10,222 nt of DNA from Bryobacteraceae bacterium (GCA_030039005.1 JASHQT010000060.1:1-10222); one strand, 5' to 3'; shown: positions 1 to 6,383, counted from the first letter of the stretch. Notes: generated by a model not told the origin, from the sequence alone. Translations and numbers: made by a program.

Positions 1-693
1 TACGCGCCGTACGACGAAAAAACGCAGCTCAAGCGCTACATCGATCAGTATCCGCGCAGCTTCACCCGCAATCCTTCGCAGCCGCTGATCGAGCGGCCGC
101 TGACCTTATCGGAACTGACTGGACCCACCGGACTCGAGCAGCGCCTGGGCTTGAGCGGCGCCGACATTGCGCAGTTGACGCCGGGCGCACCGCGCGCGAT
201 CGGCCAGTACATCGAAGTGAGTGGCCGCGTGACGGACGAAGACGGCGCGCCGATCCCGGGCGCGGTGGTCGAAATCTGGCAGGCCAATGCGGCCGGAAAA
301 TACATCCACGAAATGGACCGCCATCAGGCGCCGGTAGATCCGAATTTCACCGGTCAGGGTCGCTTTATCACGGACGACGAAGGGCGATACAAGTTTCGTT
401 CCATAAAACCCGGTGCTTATCCAGTGACCGAATCGGATTGGTGGTGGCGTCCGCCGCACATTCATTTCTCGATCTTCGGGCCGAGCTGGATGAACCGGTT
501 CATCACGCAGATATTTTTCCCAGGTGAGACGTTGAACGAAGTGGATCTTCTGCTCAACGCGGTCGAAGACCCCGAGGCGCGGGAGCGTCTGATCTTCCAA
601 CCCACGCCCACCGTGGTTGCGCCGCTCAGCTATCTGGTCTTCCACCGCGATTTCGTGCTGCGGGGTAAGCGGCGAACGCCAGAATTGGATTAA
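1..693 (+). CDS. pcaH: Intradiol dioxygenase, protocatechuate 3,4-dioxygenase beta-subunit-like (5' partial)
   Basis: The frame is open from the first base, so the true start lies upstream; 230 codons are visible of a family of about 235-240. PcaH carries the Fe(III) of protocatechuate 3,4-dioxygenase, which opens protocatechuate between its hydroxyls to beta-carboxy-cis,cis-muconate. Counting from base 1, I can align by eye to Pseudomonas putida PcaH. The four iron ligands are present: Tyr101 (in AAGKY), Tyr140 (in GAYP), His153 and His155 (in WRPPHIHF), together with the active-site Arg150. The N-terminal part keeps Tyr17 and Arg23, matching Tyr324 and Arg330. The block GAYPVTESDWWWRPPHIHF differs from the classical GPYPWRN...DWRPAHIHF: Trp449 and Arg450 become Val142 and Thr143, so the substrate may differ. 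The gene ends 14 bases before the pcaG start, as expected for a co-translated heterodimer. An internal TTG at 151 is not the start, because upstream codons still match the family. Confidence 0.9.
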   Translation, partial: YAPYDEKTQLKRYIDQYPRSFTRNPSQPLIERPLTLSELTGPTGLEQRLGLSGADIAQLTPGAPRAIGQYIEVSGRVTDEDGAPIPGAVVEIWQANAAGKYIHEMDRHQAPVDPNFTGQGRFITDDEGRYKFRSIKPGAYPVTESDWWWRPPHIHFSIFGPSWMNRFITQIFFPGETLNEVDLLLNAVEDPEARERLIFQPTPTVVAPLSYLVFHRDFVLRGKRRTPELD

Positions 694-707
694 AGAGCTG
701 GATTAAC

Positions 708-1304
708 ATGAGTCTGCCCGTCTCTCCCTATTGCACCATCGGTCCTTTCTTCCCCGGCGAATTTTGCGCCGGCGCCGAAGACCTCACCAGCTTCCGGGGC
801 CAGAGCGCGCGCGGCCAACATATCGTGTTGACCGGGCGGGTCTTCGAAGAGGGCGACCGGCCCATTTTGAATGCCATCGTCGAAATCTGGCAGCCGGACG
901 CCAAAGGGATTTTTCGTCATCCGCTCGACCCGCGCTTCGCCGAGGCCGATCCTGGATTCTTCGGCTGGGGACGGGCGCGCACCGACCGAGAAGGCCGCTA
1001 TTCCTTTCGCACGGTGCTTCCTGGCGCAAGTGAGAGCGACGGTGTGCCGCGCTGTCCGCATCTGAACCTGATGCTGCTCGCGATCGGCCTTACACGGCGG
1101 CTGGTCACCACGGTTTTTTTCGCCGAATCCGCGGATTCCGTTCGCGACCCGCTATTCAATTGCGTTCGCGACGCGGCTGCCCGCTCGCGGATGCTCGCAC
1201 AGCGCGAACACGCGGACGTACGAAACGGGGGCAACCACCCGCCCGTCTACCGGTACGATGTCGTTACCCGGGGACCGTCGGAGACGCCTTTCTTTGTGGA
1301 TTGA
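708..1304 (+). CDS. pcaG: Intradiol dioxygenase, protocatechuate 3,4-dioxygenase alpha-subunit-like
   Basis: 198 residues from an ATG, close to the 200 of P. putida PcaG. This is the structural alpha subunit, which lacks iron ligands but contributes to the shared active site with PcaH. Family marks visible are TIGPFFPG near residues 10-17, the beta-sandwich segment IVEIWQPDAKG (57-67), GRYSFRTVLPG (97-106), CPHLNLMLLAIG (117-127) and the ending YRYDVVTRG...FFVD. At the positions where the beta subunit has His ligands this chain has only PHLN, as expected for alpha. The residue that hand-aligns with Arg133 of P. putida alpha (FARG) is Ile126 (LAIG). The start lies 14 bases after the pcaH stop, with a weak purine-rich AAAGAG about ten bases upstream. 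Separate genes in the order H then G are typical. A paralogous intradiol dioxygenase acting on another catechol is the main alternative. Confidence 0.88.
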   Translation: MSLPVSPYCTIGPFFPGEFCAGAEDLTSFRGQSARGQHIVLTGRVFEEGDRPILNAIVEIWQPDAKGIFRHPLDPRFAEADPGFFGWGRARTDREGRYSFRTVLPGASESDGVPRCPHLNLMLLAIGLTRRLVTTVFFAESADSVRDPLFNCVRDAAARSRMLAQREHADVRNGGNHPPVYRYDVVTRGPSETPFFVD

Positions 1305-1375
1305 TTCAAGAAGGCGTAACAGTTAATCGCAACTGGCGTCTAACCTGGGAATGAGAGTGGCCTTCTAATTATTCC

Positions 1376-1382
1376 GGGAGGA
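1376..1382 (+). promoter_or_regulatory. Shine-Dalgarno fixing the TTG start of the response regulator
   Basis: GGGAGGA sits five bases before TTG 1388. An ATG at 1383 directly abuts it but reads only ATG-AAT-TGA, so the TTG is the productive start. The TGA of that two-codon ORF lies at 1389-1391, overlapping the TTG. Confidence 0.7.
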
Positions 1383-1387
1383 ATGAA

Positions 1388-1831
1388 TTGAGCGCCAAAT
1401 ATCCCAATCCCGCCAAGATCGTGATGGTGGAAGATAACGCCGCCGACGTTTTTCTTCTGCGGCACGCGCTGGACCAGCATGGCGAGCATTACACCATCGA
1501 TGTTCTGCGCGATGGCGAGGAAGCCATTGCCTTTGTGGCGCAACTGCGCTCGGCGGGCTCCGACGCGGAACCCTGTGTGATTGTCTTGGATTTGCACCTG
1601 CCTAAGCACGATGGAGCGGCGGTTCTGAGAACCATCCGGCAAGAGCCAGCTCTCGCTTCGGTTCACGTGGTGGCTCTCACCACGATTGCCAGCCCCAAAG
1701 ACGAACGCGAGGTTCGCGATCTGGGCGTCCGGCTCTATCGGTCCAAGCCGGCGCAGGTGGACGAATGGGTCAAGCTCGCGGGTGAGATTTTGCAGATCTG
1801 CAAGGAACAGGCCGGCGCCGTTTTTGCTTAA
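1388..1831 (+). CDS. Stand-alone response regulator receiver protein (CheY/Rcp1-like)
   Basis: 147 residues, a single receiver domain with no output domain. Phosphorylation-site architecture is complete: acidic pair Glu15-Asp16 (VEDNAAD), phospho-acceptor Asp68 (VLDLHLPKHDG), switch Thr98 (ALTT) and Lys120 (RSKP). The NAADVFLLRHAL start and the LPKHDG/KP spacing resemble the Rcp1 class that pairs with phytochrome-type or hybrid histidine kinases. That partner type is inferred, and no kinase is in the window. The start is TTG: GGGAGGA at 1376-1382 is five bases upstream, a TGA at 1352 closes the frame, and no ATG lies in frame before the VEDN motif. It begins 83 bases after pcaG, so it may or may not share its transcript. 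Output is probably through protein-protein interaction, as in other single-domain receivers. Confidence 0.93.
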   Translation: MSAKYPNPAKIVMVEDNAADVFLLRHALDQHGEHYTIDVLRDGEEAIAFVAQLRSAGSDAEPCVIVLDLHLPKHDGAAVLRTIRQEPALASVHVVALTTIASPKDEREVRDLGVRLYRSKPAQVDEWVKLAGEILQICKEQAGAVFA

Positions 1832-1863
1832 CGGCCGCCGCTTGGCGCGCGGTTTCGCGGCCG
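1832..1863 (+). terminator. Possible GC-rich hairpin after the response regulator
   Basis: Directly after the TAA, CGGCCG (1832-1837) can pair with CGGCCG (1858-1863), and CCGC (1838-1841) with GCGG (1849-1852), leaving a seven-base loop and a five-base bulge. There is no run of T afterwards, so it is not a canonical intrinsic terminator. It could simply be a chance GC-rich fold. Confidence 0.25.
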
Positions 1864-1887
1864 TGTTCGCCCGGTAGCATTCCGCGA

Positions 1888-2487
1888 ATGTTACCTTGTG
1901 CTCGGATGGCCGGTTCGCAGCGCTGTTTCATCTCCTGTCTGTGCCTCCTGGCGGGCGCCGGAACGGGCTGCGCGGATCTGGCGTGGCGCGCCAAGTCACA
2001 ACCGAAAATAATTACCGATGCCGATGTGGTGCAGAGCCAGTCTGTCGTTCACTCCGCTTCGTTTGCCATGCGCGACGTGGATCGAGAAGGCCAACTGGTT
2101 GGCGGAATCTACGCCGTGGAAAACAACGCATGGAGATGGACGGCGGGAGACTTCGGGCTTGTGCTGGCGACGCCACCCGGAGCTTCCTCAAACGGCGCGC
2201 ATCTGGTGTTGGCGTTCAACATCCCCGATGTAATTATTCGCCGCACCGGTCCGGTCACTCTGAGCGCCTACGTGAACGGCGCTGAAGTGGGGGCCAGGAC
2301 CTATAACGCGGCCGGTTCTCAGAACTTTTCCGCCATCGTCCCGGCCGGGCTGCTCAGCGAGTCTCCTGCCGGCGTCGACTTTCACCTGAATAAGCGCGTT
2401 GCGAGGGGAGTTCTTGAGGGGCGCGAACTCGGCGTTGTTGCGGTTAGTGTCAGCCTGGAGACCGGCGTACTTAAGAACGCGCCCTAG
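1888..2487 (+). CDS. Secreted or lipoprotein-like protein of unknown function
   Basis: 199 residues. I do not recognise a named family. The N-terminus has a basic stretch and a hydrophobic core (about residues 13-27, CFISCLCLLAGAGTGC), compatible with export. Cys28 could be a lipidation site, but the preceding Gly-Thr-Gly is not an ideal lipobox; signal peptidase I cleavage near GCA-DLA is the alternative. The mature part is rich in alternating polar and hydrophobic residues (VVQSQSVVHSASFAMRD, GPVTLSAYVNGAEVG, ELGVVAVSVSLE), suggesting a beta-sandwich of perhaps adhesion or carbohydrate-binding type; this is inferred. Neither ATG 1888 nor ATG 1906 has a convincing ribosome binding site; 1888 is kept because it is the longest frame. 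It ends 18 bases before the GT-C membrane protein gene, so the two are probably co-transcribed and may act on the same surface polymer. Confidence 0.78.
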   Translation: MLPCARMAGSQRCFISCLCLLAGAGTGCADLAWRAKSQPKIITDADVVQSQSVVHSASFAMRDVDREGQLVGGIYAVENNAWRWTAGDFGLVLATPPGASSNGAHLVLAFNIPDVIIRRTGPVTLSAYVNGAEVGARTYNAAGSQNFSAIVPAGLLSESPAGVDFHLNKRVARGVLEGRELGVVAVSVSLETGVLKNAP

Positions 2488-2495
2488 AACGCGCC
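2474..2495 (+). repeat. Short direct repeat across a stop codon
   Basis: AGAACGCGCC occurs at 2474-2483 and again at 2486-2495, a 12-base period. The TAG stop of the upstream gene (2485-2487) lies at the junction of the two copies, so the end of that protein may have been set by a small tandem duplication. Confidence 0.6.
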
Positions 2496-2505
2496 TGAAA
2501 AACGA

Positions 2506-4443
2506 ATGACGCCAGCCGACGCAAGCGATGAACCAACTCCAGTAACCGCCGCACGCGAGCGCGCTGCCGTCGAGAAGGGTCTTCCGATTCGATACAGAGT
2601 GGCTTGGTTGGTTGCCGTCCTGGCCGTTGGATCTGTGTATCTGTGGCTGACGAAATCGGGATGGGCGCAGTTCCAGTGGGACCGTGATCTCGATGGATAT
2701 TACGACTTGTTAGGACGTGCGTTTACCGGCGGCCATTTGCAGCTTCCGCTAGAGCCCCGCCCGGAATTGCTGGCACTCGCTGACCCTTACGATGCACGCT
2801 TCAACCAGCCCTACCGCGTCCTCGATCTGGTTCTCTACCGTCGGCATTACTACCTTTATCAAGGGGCAGCACCGGCCCTGTTGTTTTTTGTGCCCTGGCG
2901 ACTGCTGACCGGCCATGATCTGCCGGAGAGTTTCGCCGTCTTCGCCTTTTGCCTGGCCGGGTACATCGTCCTGTGTGAACTCCTGCTGCTCATGCTTCGA
3001 ACGTTGCCCCAGCGTGTCCCCATTTGGATGTTCACGCTACTGCTCCTGACGCTTGGATTGGGCGAATCCGTTCCCTACCTCCTCCAGAGAGCAGTGTTCT
3101 ATGAAATTGCCCTCACATGTGGGTTTCTGTTTGTCGCTTGTGCATTTTTCTGTTTATTCAAGTCGCTCAGCGGCGTCCGGCGAAGCATGACATGGCTATG
3201 CCTAGGTGGTCTTTGTTTTGGACTGGCCGCAGGCTGCCGGCCTCAGCTCCTTCTCGCAATGCTGCCTGCCTTGGTGATCGTCGTCTGGTCACGCCGGGAT
3301 CTGCCCCCATGGAAGGCCCTGCTGAACCGGAAGGTGGCTGCCTTGATTGCGCCGGCTGCGATTTGTGGCATCTCGATTGCCGGTTATAATTACGCGCGAT
3401 TCGGTAATCCTCTCGAATTCGGCCTTCATTATATGATGGCGAACCCGGGATACCAAAATATTCGGCCGGCGCTGGCGAATATTTTCCCCGGCTCGTATTA
3501 CTTTCTTTTCTGCCCACCGGCGATGGAGCCGGTGTTTCCATTCCTGCGGATCGTGCTGACCGTGCCCTTGCAGTCGCTCGGATATCATTTACCGGCGCGA
3601 TACTTCAACGAGGGCACGAGTGGAATTGTGGTCCTTTGTCCGCTGGTTTTGTTTGCGACCGTGCTCCCTCTACTGGCACGGAAGGTGAGCAGGAACGTTG
3701 CTTATGTGCTGGCGGTGGCGTTGACGGCCGGCTCGCTGCTCTGCTTGTTGTTCGTCGCTTCGCTCGGGCTGGAGTCGCAACGCTACGAAATCGATTTCCA
3801 GCCCTATCTTCTTTTGGCGGCTTGCATCGCGGCGGCGCTGGTCTTCGCGTTGCTCGGTGGCCGCAAACGTTTTTGGGCCGGCGTAGCGATTACAGTTATG
3901 GCGGCGTGGTCCGTCTTTGCCAATCTGCTTTTGGCGATTCAGGGACCTTACGATCAGTTCGTGCAGGCGCACCCGGCCGCGTACTTAAGGTTGGCCCAAT
4001 GGTTCAGCCCGGTTGAGAGATATCGGCTCGTGCTGAATCCGCCTGTGCATATCCATGGATATTTCTACTTTTCCGACCCTTGTCCCCTGGGCTCCCAGCC
4101 GCTGATCTCGATCAGTGAATTTTCCATGAGATACTCGCTGTCCGGGCTATGTACTCCGGATGGCCGGCTCAGGATCACGTCAGCTTGGGGCGATCCGCGA
4201 GTGCCCCAGATGCAGTCTGCCGGTGTGCTGCTGGAACATCCGGGGTTCGAGCGCATCGATCTGGAATTCTCGCCACAGGACAGAATCGGGGTAGTGAGCT
4301 GGAACGGCCAAGCGATTCTTAGGCACGCGCTGCCTTTTTTCATCACCGCGCGGTCCCAGGTGCGTCTTGGCGAGGATGATTTCTTCGGACTGAAGACAGA
4401 ATTTTCCGGCCGGTTCATCGTGCCCGGCGCGGCCGGCCCGTAG
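2506..4443 (+). CDS. Large multi-pass GT-C-type glycosyltransferase-like membrane protein
   Basis: 645 residues with about 11-12 predicted membrane segments between residues 31 and 478, then a largely soluble C-terminal part (about 480-645). The first outer loop after TM1 contains clustered acidic residues in QFQWDRDLDGYYDLLGRAF (Asp59, Asp61, Asp63). This is where GT-C enzymes such as the PMT and ArnT families keep a catalytic Asp/Glu. Other family-style blocks are YRRHYYLYQGAAPALLFFVPWRLLTG (111-136), NYARFGNPLEFG (295-306) and SQRYEIDFQPYLLLAA (424-439). GT-C proteins move a sugar from a polyprenyl-phosphate donor to an acceptor on the outer side of the membrane. Donor and acceptor here cannot be told from sequence. 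The C-terminal part looks beta-rich and may bind the acceptor. It follows the unknown exported protein by 18 bases and converges on the minus-strand operon. No strong ribosome binding site is seen before the ATG. Base composition looks slightly less GC-rich than in the neighbouring genes by eye. Confidence 0.85.
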   Translation: MTPADASDEPTPVTAARERAAVEKGLPIRYRVAWLVAVLAVGSVYLWLTKSGWAQFQWDRDLDGYYDLLGRAFTGGHLQLPLEPRPELLALADPYDARFNQPYRVLDLVLYRRHYYLYQGAAPALLFFVPWRLLTGHDLPESFAVFAFCLAGYIVLCELLLLMLRTLPQRVPIWMFTLLLLTLGLGESVPYLLQRAVFYEIALTCGFLFVACAFFCLFKSLSGVRRSMTWLCLGGLCFGLAAGCRPQLLLAMLPALVIVVWSRRDLPPWKALLNRKVAALIAPAAICGISIAGYNYARFGNPLEFGLHYMMANPGYQNIRPALANIFPGSYYFLFCPPAMEPVFPFLRIVLTVPLQSLGYHLPARYFNEGTSGIVVLCPLVLFATVLPLLARKVSRNVAYVLAVALTAGSLLCLLFVASLGLESQRYEIDFQPYLLLAACIAAALVFALLGGRKRFWAGVAITVMAAWSVFANLLLAIQGPYDQFVQAHPAAYLRLAQWFSPVERYRLVLNPPVHIHGYFYFSDPCPLGSQPLISISEFSMRYSLSGLCTPDGRLRITSAWGDPRVPQMQSAGVLLEHPGFERIDLEFSPQDRIGVVSWNGQAILRHALPFFITARSQVRLGEDDFFGLKTEFSGRFIVPGAAGP

Positions 4444-4461
4444 CCGAGGCGAGCGCCCGCG

Positions 4462-5334
4462 TTATGGCATCCACCAGCGCAGCGAATCCGATCCGGCAGT
4501 GAAGAATTGCTCGTGCGAATTCGATAGATCAGTTTTGGTCCAGTTGCCGCCGGGCTTGTAATCGGGATTGTGATAGACCCACAGTTGCCCGCGCTCGGAG
4601 TGCACCAGGATCGGCGCGTTCGCTGTGCAATCGTACATTTCGTTGTCGATACTAAACGTAAGGCGTTTGCCGTCCACGCCGCCCACTTGGACGAACGGCG
4701 GCGGCTCGCTGGCGTTAGCGGAAAAAATGTAGGCGCCGCGGCCGGGCAGATAGAACATCGCGTAGCGGCCGGCCACGTCAGCCCCGGAGCCCGAAGGCGA
4801 CGCCAGGGTTCCCTGGATAAACACCTTCAGGCTGTCGAAGCGAATCCGGGCGCTGGCCACCGGGGTGTTGTTCGCCGTGCCCGTCGGGTGCAACAGGACG
4901 TGCACGCTATCGGTGAGCGTTTGTCCCAGCCCGGGATTGGCGGAAATTGGAATTTGGAAGCTTTCGCCCGAATGCAACACCGGCGATTCCAGTGTGGTGG
5001 ACAGAGTCGGCGTGGGTTTTCCTCCGTCGGCATTGGGGAAGCGCGCGGCGAAAGCATCGGTGGCCGGCTTAGCGGTGGCTCGGAAATTGTCCCCGTCCGC
5101 GGTGCGCGTCACCTCTAGCTCGTAGGCGAACACCGCGAGGTTGTTTTCATCCCGAAAAATGCGATAGAAGCTGTCGCCGGAGGCTGGCTCCAGATCGGCC
5201 ATCAAGGACACAGGCGTGCCGTTGCCGGTGAGCGTGGCGATGCCGACCTGAACGCCGTTGCTGAGCGCAACGTCCGCGGAAACCTGGGCGTGGCACCAGG
5301 CGGCGGCCAAAAGCGGTAGCAGGATCGCCCGCAT
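4462..5334 (-). CDS. Secreted protein of unknown function
   Basis: 290 residues starting at ATG 5334. The N-terminus MRAILLPLLAAAWCHAQ is a clear Sec signal peptide, with probable signal peptidase I cleavage after Ala16 (CHA-Q). I recognise no enzymatic motif. The mature chain is rich in Gly, Ser, Thr and Asn and in short beta-type stretches (VQVGIATLTGNGTPVSLMADLE, residues 28-49; YAMFYLPGRGAYIFSA, 192-207) and ends in an aromatic tail, SLRWWMP. It has the look of a periplasmic or outer-surface beta protein; that is inferred. Its start codon shares one base with the deformylase stop (TGATG at 5336-5332), so translation is probably coupled to the upstream gene. Only a weak GAGC-like element precedes it. 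It is the last gene of the minus-strand operon and ends 18 bases from the convergent GT-C gene. Confidence 0.82.
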   Translation of the reverse strand: MRAILLPLLAAAWCHAQVSADVALSNGVQVGIATLTGNGTPVSLMADLEPASGDSFYRIFRDENNLAVFAYELEVTRTADGDNFRATAKPATDAFAARFPNADGGKPTPTLSTTLESPVLHSGESFQIPISANPGLGQTLTDSVHVLLHPTGTANNTPVASARIRFDSLKVFIQGTLASPSGSGADVAGRYAMFYLPGRGAYIFSANASEPPPFVQVGGVDGKRLTFSIDNEMYDCTANAPILVHSERGQLWVYHNPDYKPGGNWTKTDLSNSHEQFFTAGSDSLRWWMP

Positions 5335-5930
5335 CAGCGTTGCTCGATTCCCAACCCCTTGCGAATCGCTTCCACCGGCATGTCCTTCCAGTGACGGCCC
5401 AGATTCTCGAGGCTCATGAAGGATCGCGGCTCCATACGGTCGATGTAGAGGCGGCCATTCAAGTGATCGATCTCATGCTGGAGAATCCGCGCATACCACC
5501 CCTGTGCTTCGACCCGGCGCGGCTCGCCGTGCTCATCCCAGTATTCGACGGCTACCTGGCGGGATCGTTTCACCAGCGCGCTGAACCCAGCCAGGCTCAG
5601 GCAGCCCTCAAAGAATTCCACCTGTTCGCTCGATTGCTCGACGATGCGCGGGTTGATCAAAACCTGAAAGGGAACGGCCTGGCGCTGGCGCTCGGCCAGG
5701 CGGTCGGGGGAGATGTCCTTGGAGTATTCGGGACGGTCTTCGATCACCGCGAGCTGGAGCGGCAGACCGACTTGCGGGGCCGCCAAACCGACGCCGGGCG
5801 CGTCGCGCATGGTTTCCTGCATGGCGAGGATCAGTTGCTGCGTCTCCGCTAGAGCGATCTCCTCTGGCGACAACTGGCGGGCGCATTGGCGCAGCACCGG
5901 CTCTCCCACCTGAACTATCTTCAGCCGCAC
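5334..5930 (-). CDS. def: Peptide deformylase
   Basis: 198 residues. It removes the formyl group from the initiator methionine of nascent proteins in the cytoplasm, using a divalent metal, usually Fe(II). All three signature motifs are intact: GVGLAAPQ (46-53), EGCLS (109-113, metal ligand Cys110) and HEIDH (152-156, ligands His152 and His156, catalytic Glu153). The segments FFEGCLSLAGF and GWYARILQHEIDHLNGRLYIDRM followed by SF recall the PDF1A-like branch found in plant organelles and many bacteria. An insertion of roughly 20 residues (66-86, EDRPEYSKDISPDRLAERQRQ) before VPFQVLINP fits that branch. The start is GTG 5930; a TAG four codons upstream excludes any other. No Shine-Dalgarno is visible. 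It lies 28 bases after the pilin gene and overlaps the secreted-protein gene by one base. No fmt gene, its usual partner, is seen beside it. Confidence 0.97.
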   Translation of the reverse strand: MRLKIVQVGEPVLRQCARQLSPEEIALAETQQLILAMQETMRDAPGVGLAAPQVGLPLQLAVIEDRPEYSKDISPDRLAERQRQAVPFQVLINPRIVEQSSEQVEFFEGCLSLAGFSALVKRSRQVAVEYWDEHGEPRRVEAQGWYARILQHEIDHLNGRLYIDRMEPRSFMSLENLGRHWKDMPVEAIRKGLGIEQR

Positions 5931-5936
5931 GCTTTG

Positions 5937-5942
5937 ATTCTA
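5937..5942 (-). promoter_or_regulatory. Possible -10 box immediately before def
   Basis: Reading the minus strand, TAGAAT (five of six matches to TATAAT) stands six bases before the GTG start of def. Transcription from it would begin at or next to the start codon, giving a leaderless mRNA, which would fit the missing Shine-Dalgarno. No good -35 is visible, so this is weak. Confidence 0.25.
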
Positions 5943-5958
5943 ACGGCTTGCGGCGCTG

Positions 5959-6165
5959 TTACGCGGGCGCGTTGGCTGGTCCGCCACCGCCCAGGATCGC
6001 CACCACCGTGTTGAGGACGTTGGAGATGCTCAGCGCCACCTGCGGGAGCGTGTAAGCGGAGGCGCAGACCAGGAATCCGAGCATCAGCGCGTATTCCACC
6101 AGGTCCTGCCCGCGGTTGTCTTTCCAGATCTTCAGCTTCAGGGTTACCTCAATCAATTTCGTCAT
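5959..6165 (-). CDS. Flp/Fap-type (Tad) pilin precursor
   Basis: 68 residues from ATG 6165. A longer frame starting at 6219 is rejected because a strong AGGAGG lies five bases before ATG 6165 and type IVb pilin leaders are short. The protein has a charged leader MTKLIEVTLKLKIWKDNRG, then G19-Q20 followed by DLVEYALMLGFLV. That is the Flp hallmark: prepilin peptidase (TadV) cleaves after Gly, with Glu at +5 and Tyr at +6 of the mature chain, followed by a hydrophobic helix. The mature pilin would be 49 residues, ending in a flexible GGGGPANAPA tail. Flp pilins polymerise into thin adhesive fibres exported by the Tad machinery. None of tadA, tadB, tadC, tadV or rcpA is in the window, so this is an orphan pilin locus depending on machinery elsewhere, if any. 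The deformylase gene follows 28 bases downstream on the same strand. Confidence 0.93.
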   Translation of the reverse strand: MTKLIEVTLKLKIWKDNRGQDLVEYALMLGFLVCASAYTLPQVALSISNVLNTVVAILGGGGPANAPA

Positions 6166-6168
6166 CGG

Positions 6169-6180
6169 CTCCTCCTCCCT
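6169..6180 (-). promoter_or_regulatory. Strong ribosome binding site of the Flp pilin gene
   Basis: On the minus strand this reads AGGGAGGAGGAG, with AGGAGG ending five bases before ATG 6165. It decides the pilin start against the longer upstream frame and predicts high translation, as expected for a structural subunit. Confidence 0.85.
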
Positions 6181-6191
6181 GGCACGTCCCG

Positions 6192-6219
6192 ATTCTCGCA
6201 GCCGCGGATGATCGCACAA
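6192..6219 (-). promoter_or_regulatory. Weak candidate promoter for the pilin operon
   Basis: On the minus strand TTGTGC (6219-6214), a 16-base spacer and GAGAAT (6197-6192) give a partial sigma-70-like pair, three and four matches out of six. It would start transcription about 20 bases before the pilin ribosome binding site. Position is right but the match is poor. Confidence 0.2.
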
Positions 6220-6311
6220 AGGGCTGAATGTACCGTTTTTATTGGGAGCCCAGGACTACCCGCCAGTCGGTACCAAACCCGGCGCGAGTAGGATCAAAGT
6301 ACTAAAGGAAT

Positions 6312-6383
6312 GCAAGGAATACGAGGGAGACGAGGGAGACGAGGAAGACAAGGAAGACAAGGAAGACAAGGAAGACAAGGAAG
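6312..6383 (+). repeat. 9-bp purine-rich tandem repeat (minisatellite)
   Basis: Seven contiguous 9-base units fill 6321-6383: two ACGAGGGAG, one ACGAGGAAG, then four identical ACAAGGAAG. A decayed unit, GCAAGGAAT, lies at 6312-6320. The plus strand is almost wholly purine except for one C per unit. The ordered change from ACGAGGGAG to ACAAGGAAG along the array suggests expansion by slippage of the right-hand unit. Copy number would change the spacing between any promoter on the left and the toroid gene on the right. The minus-strand frame through it (Ser-Ser-Leu repeats) is not considered a gene. Confidence 0.92.

Noticed and set aside
1309..1366. Inverted repeat AGAAGGC / GCCTTCT after pcaG as a terminator or operator
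   Set aside because: The seven-base arms are 44 bases apart with no T-run. At this length such a match is easily due to chance.
3117..4016. Several 90-130-codon frames inside the GT-C gene on both strands
   Set aside because: All lie within a continuous 645-codon gene with membrane-protein features; none has a ribosome binding site or recognisable domain.
6180..6200. TGGCAC followed by a TCGCA-like element as a sigma-54 promoter
   Set aside because: Spacing and the -12 element do not fit the TGGCAC-N5-TTGC pattern, and it would read on the plus strand toward no nearby start.
6166..6219. N-terminal extension of the pilin to an 86-residue protein
   Set aside because: The strong AGGAGG five bases before ATG 6165 and the short leaders typical of Flp pilins make the 68-residue form far more likely.
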